Assembly (NCBI RefSeq): GCF_030867095.1
Contig: NC_081826.1
Location: forward strand, 254,180,251-254,244,250
Origin: Alligator mississippiensis
Taxonomy: Eukaryota > Chordata > Crocodylia > Alligatoridae
Reading direction: 5' to 3'
DNA length: 64,000 nucleotides
Under the pieces are notes generated by a model. It made no database searches. It was not told the origin of the DNA and was given only the letters and a program-made list of their open reading frames with translations. The position numbers and the translations under genes are program-made. This document shows, piece by piece, positions 34,601 through 40,220 of this stretch. Each line of letters opens with the position of its first letter. Within the stretch, counting starts at the first letter, position 1.

Positions 34601-36700
34601 TCCGCAGAGCCTAGGCTGACTAGTTGCTGGTGGCAGGTGCATGCATGCCTTAGGATGGACAGCAGGGAAGGAGCTGCACTGCTACAAAAAGAATCAGGCC
34701 CCTTGCAGCTCCCCCGCCATCCACCCCTAGGCATGCCGACATCTTACATGTTGAGGTTGCAGGTGTTTTTGGCATTATGACCAAAAACATTGCCAACTCC
34801 TGATATAAATGAAGGTGCCAGCATGCAGACAGATATGCAGACAGTGAGATCTTCTCAAAAGTCTCCTTTTTTAAATTAATAAAGCACTCTTTTTTAGCCT
34901 ACATATACACCTATCCAAAGTACAGAATTACAATGAGAGGTCATTACCAGACTAGAATTCACTCAAAAGAGATGTGCAGTCATTACAGGCAGGTGGTGTC
35001 AGTCCCCATATACAAACAAGATATATTCCTACAGAAAGAATGACATAGATAGACTGTTTAAATTACTATTTGTCATCTTCCTCATTTTTTTGAAGAAATA
35101 AGAGGAAGATGGATCTCTTCATTGGTGGAAATTTTTAAATACTGGGCTAATGAGGAAAAAAACAATTTGGTTCCTCTCTAATAAATTACAGCATTACTTG
35201 CACTCAGACTGAGGGCCAAAATCAAGTAAAATTACCCTGTTTTTATTCTTTTACTCAACTATTGTACATTGCGTCTATTTTTTGTATCATCTTATAGTAT
35301 GCTCTTTAATTTGGTTTAAATTTGTTGAAACTGTAATCTTATTGTATGTTTTTACCAATAACCATAATTTATATAATGATTATTATAGTATTGATATAAT
35401 TTTATTGTCAATTTGACTGTTGTGTTTTAGCAAAAGCTGTAAAAACAAACAAACCCCCAAACCTGAAATAACTACTAAAATTACTACAATTAAAACTAAT
35501 TTTCCCACTTGCTTCTTTACAGCAACACTTCTTTCCATCACAATAGTGAAATTAAAATGTTTCTAATATAACCATCACGTTTCAGATGCCTAGCTGTAAA
35601 GTTTTGCATCAGGCTGCAGAGTGGCATAAAAGATCTAGAATTAGGGTACATTTTCATTTGTACAAATTTCCAAATATCTCCCTTCAGCATTTCCTAGCAG
35701 GCACAAAGTAAGTCTTCTTGGTTGCTGGGCCAGTTGTATTTTTCAGGAACCAAATTATTCACTTGAAGGAAAACAATGTTAGGAGAATCCTGAAATTAAA
35801 ATGCAAAAGAAAGAAAGAAAGAAAGAAAGAAAGAATTTGCAGAAAAATGCTTTACATATGCTGTATTTTTATCCTACCAGTTCATGTATACGTGTTCACT
35901 CATTTGCATTTTTTGTCCTTCAGACTGGATTCTGGTCCCTTTCCTTCAATAGAGAATCATCCTCTTCGGTGGCCTATAAAAACAGTGGGTGCCTGTACCT
36001 GAGCATGGAGGCTACTCTGACACGCTGTAATTGCAGTGCGTCAGCGCACACTTGATTGAGTCTGCTGGGATGTGGCAATTGCTGTGCTCCAGCAGCCTCA
36101 GCGTCTCATGTATTCAGTGTCCCCACGCTTCAAAAACGGCATGAGGGGCACTTGAACTAAAGCTTGAACGAGCTTTAGTTAAAGCACCCTTGCCACCATT
36201 TTGAAGTGCAGGGACACTGATACACAGCGGCACTTCAGTTCAAGTGGCTCTCGGAGCTGCTCTAATTAAAGTACCACCCTCACCCCGGAAAAAGTGCCCA
36301 GTTGGTCCATTTGCAGAGGAAGCTACTCTCGAGTCTGAGGGCATCAGAACATGGGCTTTGAGACTGTCTCGATTTTCTTTTGTACCACCAAATACATTTA
36401 AAAGCATATTTATTAAGAACCTAGACCGATGCTATTTTAACGTCATCGTATTCTCTAGGACTTCTGCTGCAGCTGTTCATTTAGATTCCAGGGAGGATCC
36501 TGGCTGGCCTCAAATACCTTCTCCTAAAGGACTGTGTTTTATAAGAAGTTAGTAGCTCTTAGCAGCATTTCATACAGCCTACAAATGTGCTATCACCTCT
36601 TCACGTGCAGCTCCTCCTCATCGAGGTCACTCTCAGTTACCGAGCCCTCCACTATTGTCTCATCGCTGTCACTGTCAGACAGTTGTGCTCCTGCCCTCAT
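4012..36700 (-). CDS. ANKRD31: ANKRD31, N-terminal coding exons 1-7 (gene continues left)
   Basis: Ankyrin repeat domain protein 31 is a meiotic protein that, in mouse, binds REC114 and directs where DNA double-strand breaks form, notably in the pseudoautosomal region. Seven coding exons on the minus strand are proposed: 36597-36700, 30519-30595, 22246-22307, 19646-19692, 15180-15274, 12155-12201 and 4012-4665. All have AG/GT borders and every junction keeps one open frame (phases 2, 1, 0, 2, 1, 0). Similarity to the human protein as I remember it supports the call: an acidic start with SDSDET and EGSVTESDL, then LSPEIQ, then [16 protein letters not shown] and DDECTQIA. The ankyrin repeats and the REC114-binding end lie left of the window. 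About 389 codons are visible. The introns are full of CR1 and other repeats. Exon 6 is the least certain piece. Confidence 0.85.
4666..5890. other. ANKRD31 intron 6, left part, no feature seen
   Basis: AT-rich intron sequence. I see no exon, clear repeat or regulatory motif in it. Confidence 0.4.
5895..7065. repeat. Unclassified interspersed repeat, copy A (split by CR1)
   Basis: The left part (about 5895-6245) and right part (about 6926-7065) match the two flanks of the CR1 at 26795-28388. Shared words include CACAGGTGTTAAC, TTTCACAGCCCTGCAG and CTGGAGAAAAAT. Copy A lacks about 200 bases that copy B keeps just before the CR1. No coding sequence, LTR or terminal repeat is evident, so the class is unknown. 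Confidence 0.6.
6246..6925 (+). mobile_element. CR1 LINE, 5'-truncated 3' end
   Basis: The fragment encodes the C-terminal end of CR1 ORF2 ([42 protein letters not shown]) and the short 3' UTR. It ends in the CR1 tail GGTCGGACTCGATGATCTAT followed by ATCTATGA units. A TGA at about 6733-6735 ends the frame early. It belongs to the same young subfamily as the copies at 16876 and 23794. Confidence 0.92.
7191..7620 (-). mobile_element. Old CR1 3' fragment split by a hAT-like element
   Basis: Pieces 7191-7296 and 7535-7620 read as one minus-strand CR1 3' end (CATAGAAAAGTAGGACTGG, GGGACCTCAGGTCATC, then CTACCAGGTACACTGCC). It is more diverged than the young CR1 copies and is interrupted by the DNA element at 7297-7534. 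Confidence 0.65.
7297..7534. mobile_element. Non-autonomous hAT-like DNA transposon, 238 bp
   Basis: The ends CAGTGGTTCTCAAC and GTTGAGAATTCTTG form imperfect terminal inverted repeats (10 of 14). They are flanked by a perfect 8-base duplication, GTCTAACC (7289-7296 and 7535-7542), the hAT hallmark. It has no coding capacity and is nested in an older CR1 fragment. Confidence 0.82.
7621..7960. other. Unrecognised intron stretch with a recurring motif
   Basis: This begins with CAGTAGCATAACTAGGGGTGG. A related sequence occurs on the minus strand near 39050 and weakly near 44890 (GCAGTGTAACTAGGGTAGA), which suggests an unclassified dispersed repeat. Confidence 0.35.
7960..8370 (-). mobile_element. 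Old CR1-like fragment, minus strand
   Basis: The motifs CATGCCAATCTGACCTTGGG, AATTCCTTTCTGAACCCAAA and GTGGTGATCAGTCTGATC are the minus-strand form of a CR1 3' region common in reptiles. It is strongly diverged with no usable frame. Confidence 0.5.
8371..9184. other. ANKRD31 intron stretch, nothing recognised
   Basis: Ordinary intron sequence of mixed composition. The open frames in it are short and show no family similarity I can recognise. Confidence 0.4.
9193..10294. mobile_element. Palindromic GC-rich hAT-like element, 1.1 kb
   Basis: The ends TAGGGATGCAC and GTGCACATCTA form terminal inverted repeats (8 of 11), flanked by a perfect 8-base duplication AGTGGCAC (9185-9192 and 10295-10302). 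Internally the left half is G-rich and the right half C-rich, and they mirror each other. The CAGCTTGAAGAGCTGTGTGC sequence near 9294 pairs with GCACGCAGCTTTCCAAGCTG near 10114, and TATCGGCC words occur near both ends. The many overlapping open frames here come from this composition and are not genes. Confidence 0.8.
10303..12154. other. ANKRD31 intron 6 stretch, nothing recognised
   Basis: AT-rich intron sequence between the hAT-like element and exon 6. No splice-bounded frame with ANKRD31 similarity and no clear repeat was seen. Confidence 0.4.
12155..12201 (-). CDS. ANKRD31: ANKRD31 coding exon 6 (short, tentative)
   Basis: This 47-base exon encodes about 15 residues rich in Glu and Pro ([13 protein letters not shown]). 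The donor is GAG|GTTAGT. The acceptor is either CAAG at 12202 or TAG at 12196; both give the same frame and differ by two codons. It links the phase-1 end of exon 5 to the phase-0 start of exon 7, and the human protein has a similar acidic, Pro-containing stretch here. The acceptor lacks a strong pyrimidine tract. Confidence 0.6.
12346..12500. repeat. Old repeat fragment related to 55570-55740
   Basis: The words GTAGCACCCT, AAGCTAT-TCCTG-AACTGGAA-CAATGTAG and ACAGACTAAT-like occur in the same order here and in HMGCR intron 7 near 55570-55740. The class is unknown; it looks like an old SINE or DNA-element remnant. Confidence 0.4.
12567..14476 (-). mobile_element. CR1 LINE, 5'-truncated, minus strand
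   Basis: This minus-strand CR1 copy of about 1.9 kb has its tail at the low-coordinate end (CATAGTTTCATAGGGTCAG). It encodes part of the ORF2 reverse transcriptase: [49 protein letters not shown] and [10 protein letters not shown]. The catalytic FADD motif is changed to FTDD, and stops and frameshifts break the frame near 13382 and 13079. It is an older subfamily than the copies at 16876 and 23794. Confidence 0.93.
14477..15179. other. ANKRD31 intron 5 stretch, nothing recognised
   Basis: Intron sequence between the CR1 and exon 5, without a recognisable repeat or gene. Confidence 0.4.
15180..15274 (-). CDS. ANKRD31: ANKRD31 coding exon 5
   Basis: This 95-base exon encodes about 31 residues ([21 protein letters not shown] is the core, here shown only as its length and key part QTGLQLS). 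The acceptor is ATGTTTAG and the donor GGAG|GTATGT. It starts in phase 2 and ends in phase 1, matching its neighbours. The human protein has a C-x-x-F ... QSGLSL pattern at the same place. Confidence 0.78.
15560..19345 (+). mobile_element. Decayed RTE-like LINE, split by a CR1
   Basis: Translated fragments on the plus strand in shifting frames resemble one RTE-clade ORF. Endonuclease-end pieces lie at about 15600-15900 ([25 protein letters not shown]), a WWNSEIK piece near 16070, IPRDWEK near 16520 and a [14 protein letters not shown] piece (RT motif A, usually VDLEKAYD) near 16770. [12 protein letters not shown] (RT motif C) lies near 18850 and [14 protein letters not shown] near 18960. The CR1 at 16876-18683 sits between motifs A and C. 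There are many stops and frameshifts, so it is long dead. The assignment rests on my recognition of these motifs. Confidence 0.65.
16876..18683 (+). mobile_element. CR1 LINE, young, 5'-truncated
   Basis: This CR1 copy of about 1.8 kb has one long frame (from about 16880 to 18561) covering the ORF2 reverse transcriptase. It includes [50 protein letters not shown] and [19 protein letters not shown]. Motif C reads SADD instead of FADD. The frame ends early because of a one-base loss near 18535. The 3' tail has three ATCTATGA units. It is nearly identical to the copy at 23794-25980 and inserted into the RTE-like LINE. Confidence 0.95.
19346..19645. other. ANKRD31 intron 4 stretch, nothing recognised
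   Basis: A short stretch between the RTE-like remnant and exon 4, with no identified feature. Confidence 0.4.
19646..19692 (-). CDS. ANKRD31: ANKRD31 coding exon 4
   Basis: This 47-base exon encodes [15 protein letters not shown] plus two bases of the next codon. The acceptor is strong (TTTTTCTTCCCAG) and the donor is ACA|GTGAGT. It starts in phase 0 after exon 3 and ends in phase 2 before exon 5. Its exact fit between both neighbours is the main support. Confidence 0.75.
19759..20523. mobile_element. hAT-like DNA transposon with mirrored halves, 765 bp
   Basis: The ends TAGGGCTGCGTGAA and TTCGCACAGGCCA are inverted repeats with a few mismatches. The flanks CTAGCTGC (19751-19758) and GTAGCTGC (20524-20531) match in 7 of 8 bases. 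Both outer parts are full of AATTCGAATC/CCAAATC-type words, and both inner parts carry AGGCAGGCACAGCTGG or its complement, so the element can fold back. It has no coding capacity. Confidence 0.75.
20532..21562. other. ANKRD31 intron 3 stretch, nothing recognised
   Basis: Intron sequence without a recognisable gene. A short direct repeat, CTAACAGAGGGGATTT, occurs twice near 20960 and 20979. Confidence 0.45.
21571..21756. mobile_element. Non-autonomous hAT-like element, 186 bp
   Basis: The ends CAGTGGTTTTCAACCT and AGGTTGGAGAACACTG are terminal inverted repeats, flanked by TTCTAAAT (21563-21570) and TTCTAAAC (21757-21764), an 8-base duplication with one change. The ends resemble those of the element at 7297-7534, so the two are probably related families. 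Confidence 0.82.
22246..22307 (-). CDS. ANKRD31: ANKRD31 coding exon 3
   Basis: This 62-base exon encodes LEPLSPEIQ and on to DYLQK (20 residues). The acceptor is TTTTTGTGTTTAG and the donor AAAAG|GTAAAG. It starts in phase 1 and ends in phase 0. The SPEIQ motif matches the human N-terminal region. Confidence 0.82.
22425..22500 (-). mobile_element. CR1 3'-tail fragment
   Basis: ATTAGGGCTGGAAGGGACCT followed by a CGAGTCCAGCC-type end is the minus-strand start of a CR1 3' UTR. It is only about 75 bases long. Confidence 0.65.
22690..23793 (+). mobile_element. CR1 LINE, older subfamily, 5'-truncated
   Basis: The fragment encodes the end of the CR1 reverse transcriptase ([33 protein letters not shown], then [13 protein letters not shown] and [12 protein letters not shown]) with frame breaks near 22950 and 23200. 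The 3' end reads GGTCAGACTTGATGATCTGC and closes with AACTATGAAACTATGAAG, a tail variant different from the young copies. Another CR1 starts right at its tail. Confidence 0.92.
23794..25980 (+). mobile_element. CR1 LINE, young, longest copy in window
   Basis: This 2.2 kb copy is truncated just downstream of the endonuclease. One open frame runs to 25867 and covers the whole reverse transcriptase, including [13 protein letters not shown] (motif A) and [11 protein letters not shown] (intact FADD, motif C). The only in-frame ATG at its start (23789-23791) is supplied by the tail of the preceding CR1, so the long frame is fortuitous and not a native start. A small deletion near 25830 shifts the last codons. 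The 3' tail has ATCTATGA units. Confidence 0.95.
26205..28505. repeat. Unclassified interspersed repeat, copy B (split by CR1)
   Basis: The left part (about 26205-26794) and right part (about 28389-28505) are homologous to copy A at 5895-7065. Copy B keeps about 200 bases (roughly 26530-26740) missing from copy A. It is interrupted by a CR1 in the opposite orientation to the one in copy A. Confidence 0.6.
26795..28388 (-). mobile_element. CR1 LINE, 5'-truncated, minus strand
   Basis: The copy has its tail at 26795 (TTCATAGATTCATAGATGTT) and encodes ORF2 fragments on the minus strand: [49 protein letters not shown] and SVLGPVLF. About 170 bases including the FADD motif appear to be deleted near 27600, joining GPVLF directly to the later KNGQN-type segment. 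It is an intermediate-age subfamily. Confidence 0.93.
28506..29100. other. ANKRD31 intron 2 stretch, nothing recognised
   Basis: Mixed intron sequence with a short ACACAC run near 28543. No gene or named repeat is seen. Confidence 0.4.
29103..30135. mobile_element. Probable palindromic DNA transposon, about 1 kb
   Basis: The left end (GGTACAGTTCAGTGAGGTTAGAT) and the reverse complement of the right end (AAGTACAGA...GGGAGGTTAGATTG) are similar over about 45 bases. The interior is strongly C-rich (29340-30060). I could not define a target duplication, so both the borders and the class are approximate. Confidence 0.5.
30519..30595 (-). CDS. ANKRD31: ANKRD31 coding exon 2
   Basis: This 77-base exon encodes 25 residues ([14 protein letters not shown] to TEEINR). 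The acceptor is TTTTTTTAAAG and the donor GAG|GTAAGA. It starts with one base completing the Arg codon left open by exon 1 and ends in phase 1. Confidence 0.82.
30596..32690. other. ANKRD31 intron 1 stretch, nothing firm
   Basis: Intron sequence. A frame at 32012-32368 (118 codons, Lys/Leu-rich, possibly helical) could be a LINE ORF1 remnant, because a LINE endonuclease remnant lies downstream, but nothing else supports it. Confidence 0.35.
32698..32880 (-). repeat. SINE-derived foldback element
   Basis: The arms 32698-32760 and 32777-32840 are near-perfect inverted repeats of about 63 bases around a 16-base centre. Beyond the right arm, the minus strand reads TTTGGTAGCTGTGTTGGTCT, a tRNA-SINE-like head. 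The arm motif TTAGTTGGTCTAATAAAA is shared with the foldback at 42515-42710. Confidence 0.82.
33380..34190 (+). mobile_element. Non-CR1 LINE endonuclease remnant
   Basis: Translated pieces in different frames give [14 protein letters not shown] (about 33440), [19 protein letters not shown] (about 33595) and [18 protein letters not shown] (about 33990). These are the GDFN, SVIDY and WFDxxC blocks of an APE-type LINE endonuclease and its downstream linker. Several frameshifts and stops are present. I cannot name the clade. Confidence 0.65.
34258..34802. mobile_element. hAT-like element, 545 bp
   Basis: The ends CAGGGATAGGCAA and TTGCCAACTCCTG pair in 10 of 13 bases. The flanks GTATAAAT (34250-34257) and ATATAAAT (34803-34810) match in 7 of 8. 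The GC-rich interior has no coding potential that I recognise. Confidence 0.78.
34811..36000. other. ANKRD31 intron 1, AT-rich stretch with (AAAG)n
   Basis: Mostly AT-rich sequence, perhaps the 3' part of an old LINE. A tetranucleotide microsatellite (AAAG repeats) lies at about 35806-35835. Confidence 0.45.
36020..36290. repeat. Palindromic MITE-like element
   Basis: CAGTGTCCCCACGCTTCAAAA (about 36116) pairs with TTTTGAAGTGCAGGGACACT (about 36200) around a central CTAAAGCTTGAACGAGCTTTAG palindrome. The outer parts pair more loosely. Its borders are approximate, and it lies about 300 bases downstream of ANKRD31 exon 1. Confidence 0.6.
36597..36700 (-). CDS. ANKRD31: ANKRD31 coding exon 1 (start codon)
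   Basis: The ATG is at 36698-36700 in a good context (GCC before, A after). The exon gives 34 codons and two bases of the next, then GTGATA as donor. The residues [20 protein letters not shown] match the human start region ([20 protein letters not shown] as I recall it). It is acidic, with an SDSD-type run of possible casein-kinase sites. The 5' UTR and transcription start lie just to the right. Confidence 0.88.
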
Positions 36701-36900
36701 GGCTCCTCTCTCCTCAGAAACCACTCCTCTCCTCACTCCTTCACCTCAGGCAGCTCCTCCCTTCCTCCAGGCACCACATCACAAGCAGGGAAGGAAGAGG
36801 GGTTGCAGTGCCTTCTGGGAAGCACCGGGCTCAGGGCAGCCACCACAGCGAAGCTGACAGGAGCGGGAAATACCAACCTCCTCAAATGGCAGGGAGTAGT
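36701..36900 (-). promoter_or_regulatory. ANKRD31: Likely ANKRD31 promoter / 5' UTR with E2F-type site
   Basis: This is the sequence just upstream of the ANKRD31 start codon. It is moderately GC-rich and holds a perfect E2F consensus, GCGGGAAA, at 36863-36870. No TATA box is evident. The transcription start was not located. Confidence 0.4.
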
Positions 36901-39430
36901 AAGAACTGCCGAAAGTGGCAAGAAACCTTGAGAAAGTGGGAGAATCAGTTGCTTTCCAGGCATCAGACAAACAAGTGCAGGCCCCAGGCACACAGGATGA
37001 ACCCAAGGCTTGATCTTTCCTTGTAGCCTTTGGGAATCAGACTGTTCATCAATGATGCAGGGTAGTTAACTCCTCTCACAAGATTGGTCTAGGCCTATAC
37101 AGGGTCTCTGGGATCAAGTGTCCACCCCCTGCAGGGATGAGATTATGTGAAGACCCCCTCACCAGTTACCGTCTTTCCTGCTTCGACTCTTCTCCATCAT
37201 CATGCGCTTCCCAAGAATTCACCAAGCACAAGGTGTATTTGCCCCCAGCATTTTGCCCATTTGCTAGTTTGTAACATCACCCATATTTCCACAGTGAAAT
37301 GCATCTGCTCTCCTCAGCAATCTACCTTACACCATGTTTATGACGATATAGTCATGCAACACTTACATAATACGTGCCTCCTTAATTAACACATCTTTCA
37401 CATTTATAGGGTAATTAGAACAACTGAACCTAGGCAAATACAATAATAAGATAAGCAGAAAAAACAGTTTATGAAGGTTTACTGTAAAACAATAGAAACC
37501 ATGGTACTGGCTTATAGTATTAGCACCCCATTATATATACTATGTATTTTTTTTAATCAAACAAAAAATGATGGGATACACAAATTCTGCTGACTCCCAC
37601 TCTCTTGAACTCAAGCCACTGAGAGAGATCCCACTTCTCTCCAAAAAACTCTGGGCGGACAATGCCACAATCCCCATGTTCCCCACCCACAATCCCACCT
37701 CAAAAATTCAGTATAAGCGGTGGGAAAGCAGTATTTATATATATATATATATTTTTTTTTTTCATTTTAAAGTTGGAGGAAGACAGTATCTCCACTCAAA
37801 GATGTAAGAGAGTCCCTGCTTTCTGAAGCCTCAGCTAATATTAGCACAAAAAAGCTTACTTAGTGCAGTGACTGGTGTAATAAAATAAATAGTAAGTTTT
37901 ATACTTCTACCATGACATGTAGTGATTACTCCTACTCCCATTAATCACAGTGGTACAACACAATTTAACTCTTTATTCACAAAATACATAATTTGTGGCC
38001 TTGGGTCAGGCATACCAGAAAACTAAAATAGGAATGATTAGTTAGAAAGAGGGAGAGGAAAGCAAGACTTTCATTCAAAATCCAGACAATTACATATGTA
38101 AAAAAGTATATATTTATATACCTCACTTATGTGTACAGTTACTGTACAGAAAATCACCATTTTGTTTCTAAATGGATATTTCCATGTGAAAAATGTAGTA
38201 ACTGCCACGCAAATTATGTGCACGATCACCCAGCTGACAAACAAGACCAGCATTAATTTGTGAGGGAAACAAGCACTTTGTATTTTGACAAAACAATATA
38301 CTGCTCAAAAGGATTATATTTCCTAAGGAACATAGACCCCAGAAGCCTGAACACTGCCCTATTCTAATTTTAGATTATTAGACAGATTGATGCTCAGACT
38401 TTCTGTTAAACTTCCTTACTATAGCGGAAGAATAGACCGTAGTGAACCAATATAGTATCTCTTGCTGGTTTTAATTTACTGTAGTTCCATCTAAACACTT
38501 TTAGATTATATAGCATCACATACAAAAATGAAAATCTCAAAACAACTTTTACTACTGAGCAGCCAGGAATCCTTGTAGAATCAACTTAAAATATAAAACT
38601 TTCCAAAGCTATTGCATCAGCAGTGTTTGTACTGTTTCCATCAGCGTGTGAAATCATGAAATGTAAAGCTCCACCCTACAATTCTTGTGTTACAATCACC
38701 CTTCCTCCAACAAAGAAGGCTGGATCAGTGCCAAGCAGTCATTTAAACACTTCCTTTTTGGTGGTAGAAAAAGGGGACATCTCCCCTTGGAGCAGCAAAA
38801 CTCTGGCCACTATTTCTGCACTCTGCCCTGCCACCACCCAGGGCACCATGTGCCGCTGATGATGCTCTGCCCTCTCCACTGTCAGGGCTGGACCCACAGC
38901 TGCTTCAGGGAAGGTTGGAGGGAGTGGGTAGAGTGGAGAGAAGGGAGGTTGGAGTATCCCCCTAGCTCCATTCCACTACCTTCTCCTTAGGCAGTAGCAC
39001 CCAGGGCTTGTGCCCCGCTTGCCCACCCATCAATATGCTATTGCTGTACAGCAAAGTGTCTAGCCAATACCTAAGTCCTATTAGGATCTACAAAATATTA
39101 ATCTGAAAACATGTTAACACTATCAAAACAAGAGAAAATAACATTCCCACTTCTCTTTTAGCAGAAAGCCCCCTTTTCCTCTTGCCTGCAGTGCTCTCCC
39201 CTCCTTGGATATGTTTTTCCTCTTCTACCTTTTCTTCCTTCCTCTTTCTTTCACTTTAAGATAAGGAATTGTGTTTTGAAATTTGTATGTGTGCATTTTG
39301 TATCTCCCCTTGTATTTTGGTATTTTTATCTATTTGTGTGCCATGGCATTACATTTGTAGCTTATATTTTATACTCCTCACCTTTCAACTTTCAACTAAA
39401 TGTGTTTAGTTTCATAAATAAGTTATACAT
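36901..39430. other. Intergenic, ANKRD31-HMGCR, left part
   Basis: No gene is recognised. It contains a TA/T-rich microsatellite at about 37737-37762, and near 39000-39050 a minus-strand copy of the repeat motif also seen at 7621. Confidence 0.4.
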
Positions 39431-40220
39431 TGTAACAATGTTAACAAGGGCAGGAATCAAACTGCCCTTCCCTGTATCAGGCTGGCCCCTGAAAGAGCGA
39501 GTGAATCAGTGATTGAATGTGTAACACGGTAGCAGGCAGCAATTAACACCTAAGAAAACTGCAGATCAACCAACGGAAGAACTCGATAGAAGACAATATA
39601 ACAACCGGGAAATCTCTAAACCTCACTGATCAAGGGCTAGAAGCCCTGGCCTGAGTTAATCAATGCCGGGGACCAACTTTGGGGCTGAATATCTCCAAAT
39701 CGACCGCCCCCAGAGCCCTATTCAAAATTCATCAACGGACTCCCAAACCTGCACATACATGCGGACAACCCCTGGGGCTGACAGATGCCATCCAGTAGCC
39801 ACCGAGGGGGGAGAAGTCCCAGGAGGGTCAATGACCCCTGGATTGGGCAAACCTGAAAACTGGGGAGTCACCAAAGTCTGCTAAGGACAGATAAAAGGCA
39901 GTGAAAAAGTGACCCTCAGTGGCGCCCTCTTGATCTCCAACTCGACCAGGCCTGTCCAGCCAGAAGGACCAGCCGGTGACCCCCTTCTGGAGGATAACAC
40001 CATGCTGAAAGAAGCCTCGACTGGCCATCGACAGCAGACTCCAGCGCTTGTAGGATAGGTATACTGGACTCTTGTAGCTTGCTATTGTGTGTGTGCATGT
40101 GTGTGCGTGTGTGTGTGTGGGGACCAGCCCAAGGTTTATGAGTTAACTTCATTACAGTGTTTCAATCCGCCTAATAAACCAGAATTTTAAGGATCCCGAG
40201 TTGGACATTTGTAGCCAACA
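39430..40220 (+). repeat. Probable retroviral solo LTR
   Basis: A TATA-like GATAAAAGGC (39890-39899) and a polyadenylation signal AATAAA (40173-40178) lie in the order of U3-R-U5. The right end GTAGCCAACA and a left start near TGTTAAC (39439) give a TG...CA frame with partial inverted ends. The R/U5 part carries a GT microsatellite (about 40087-40120). I see no coding sequence beside it. No target duplication was found, so the left border is approximate. Confidence 0.5.

Noticed and set aside
40087..40120. GT-rich tract considered as a regulatory site
   Set aside because: A simple microsatellite inside the probable LTR; nothing else supports function.
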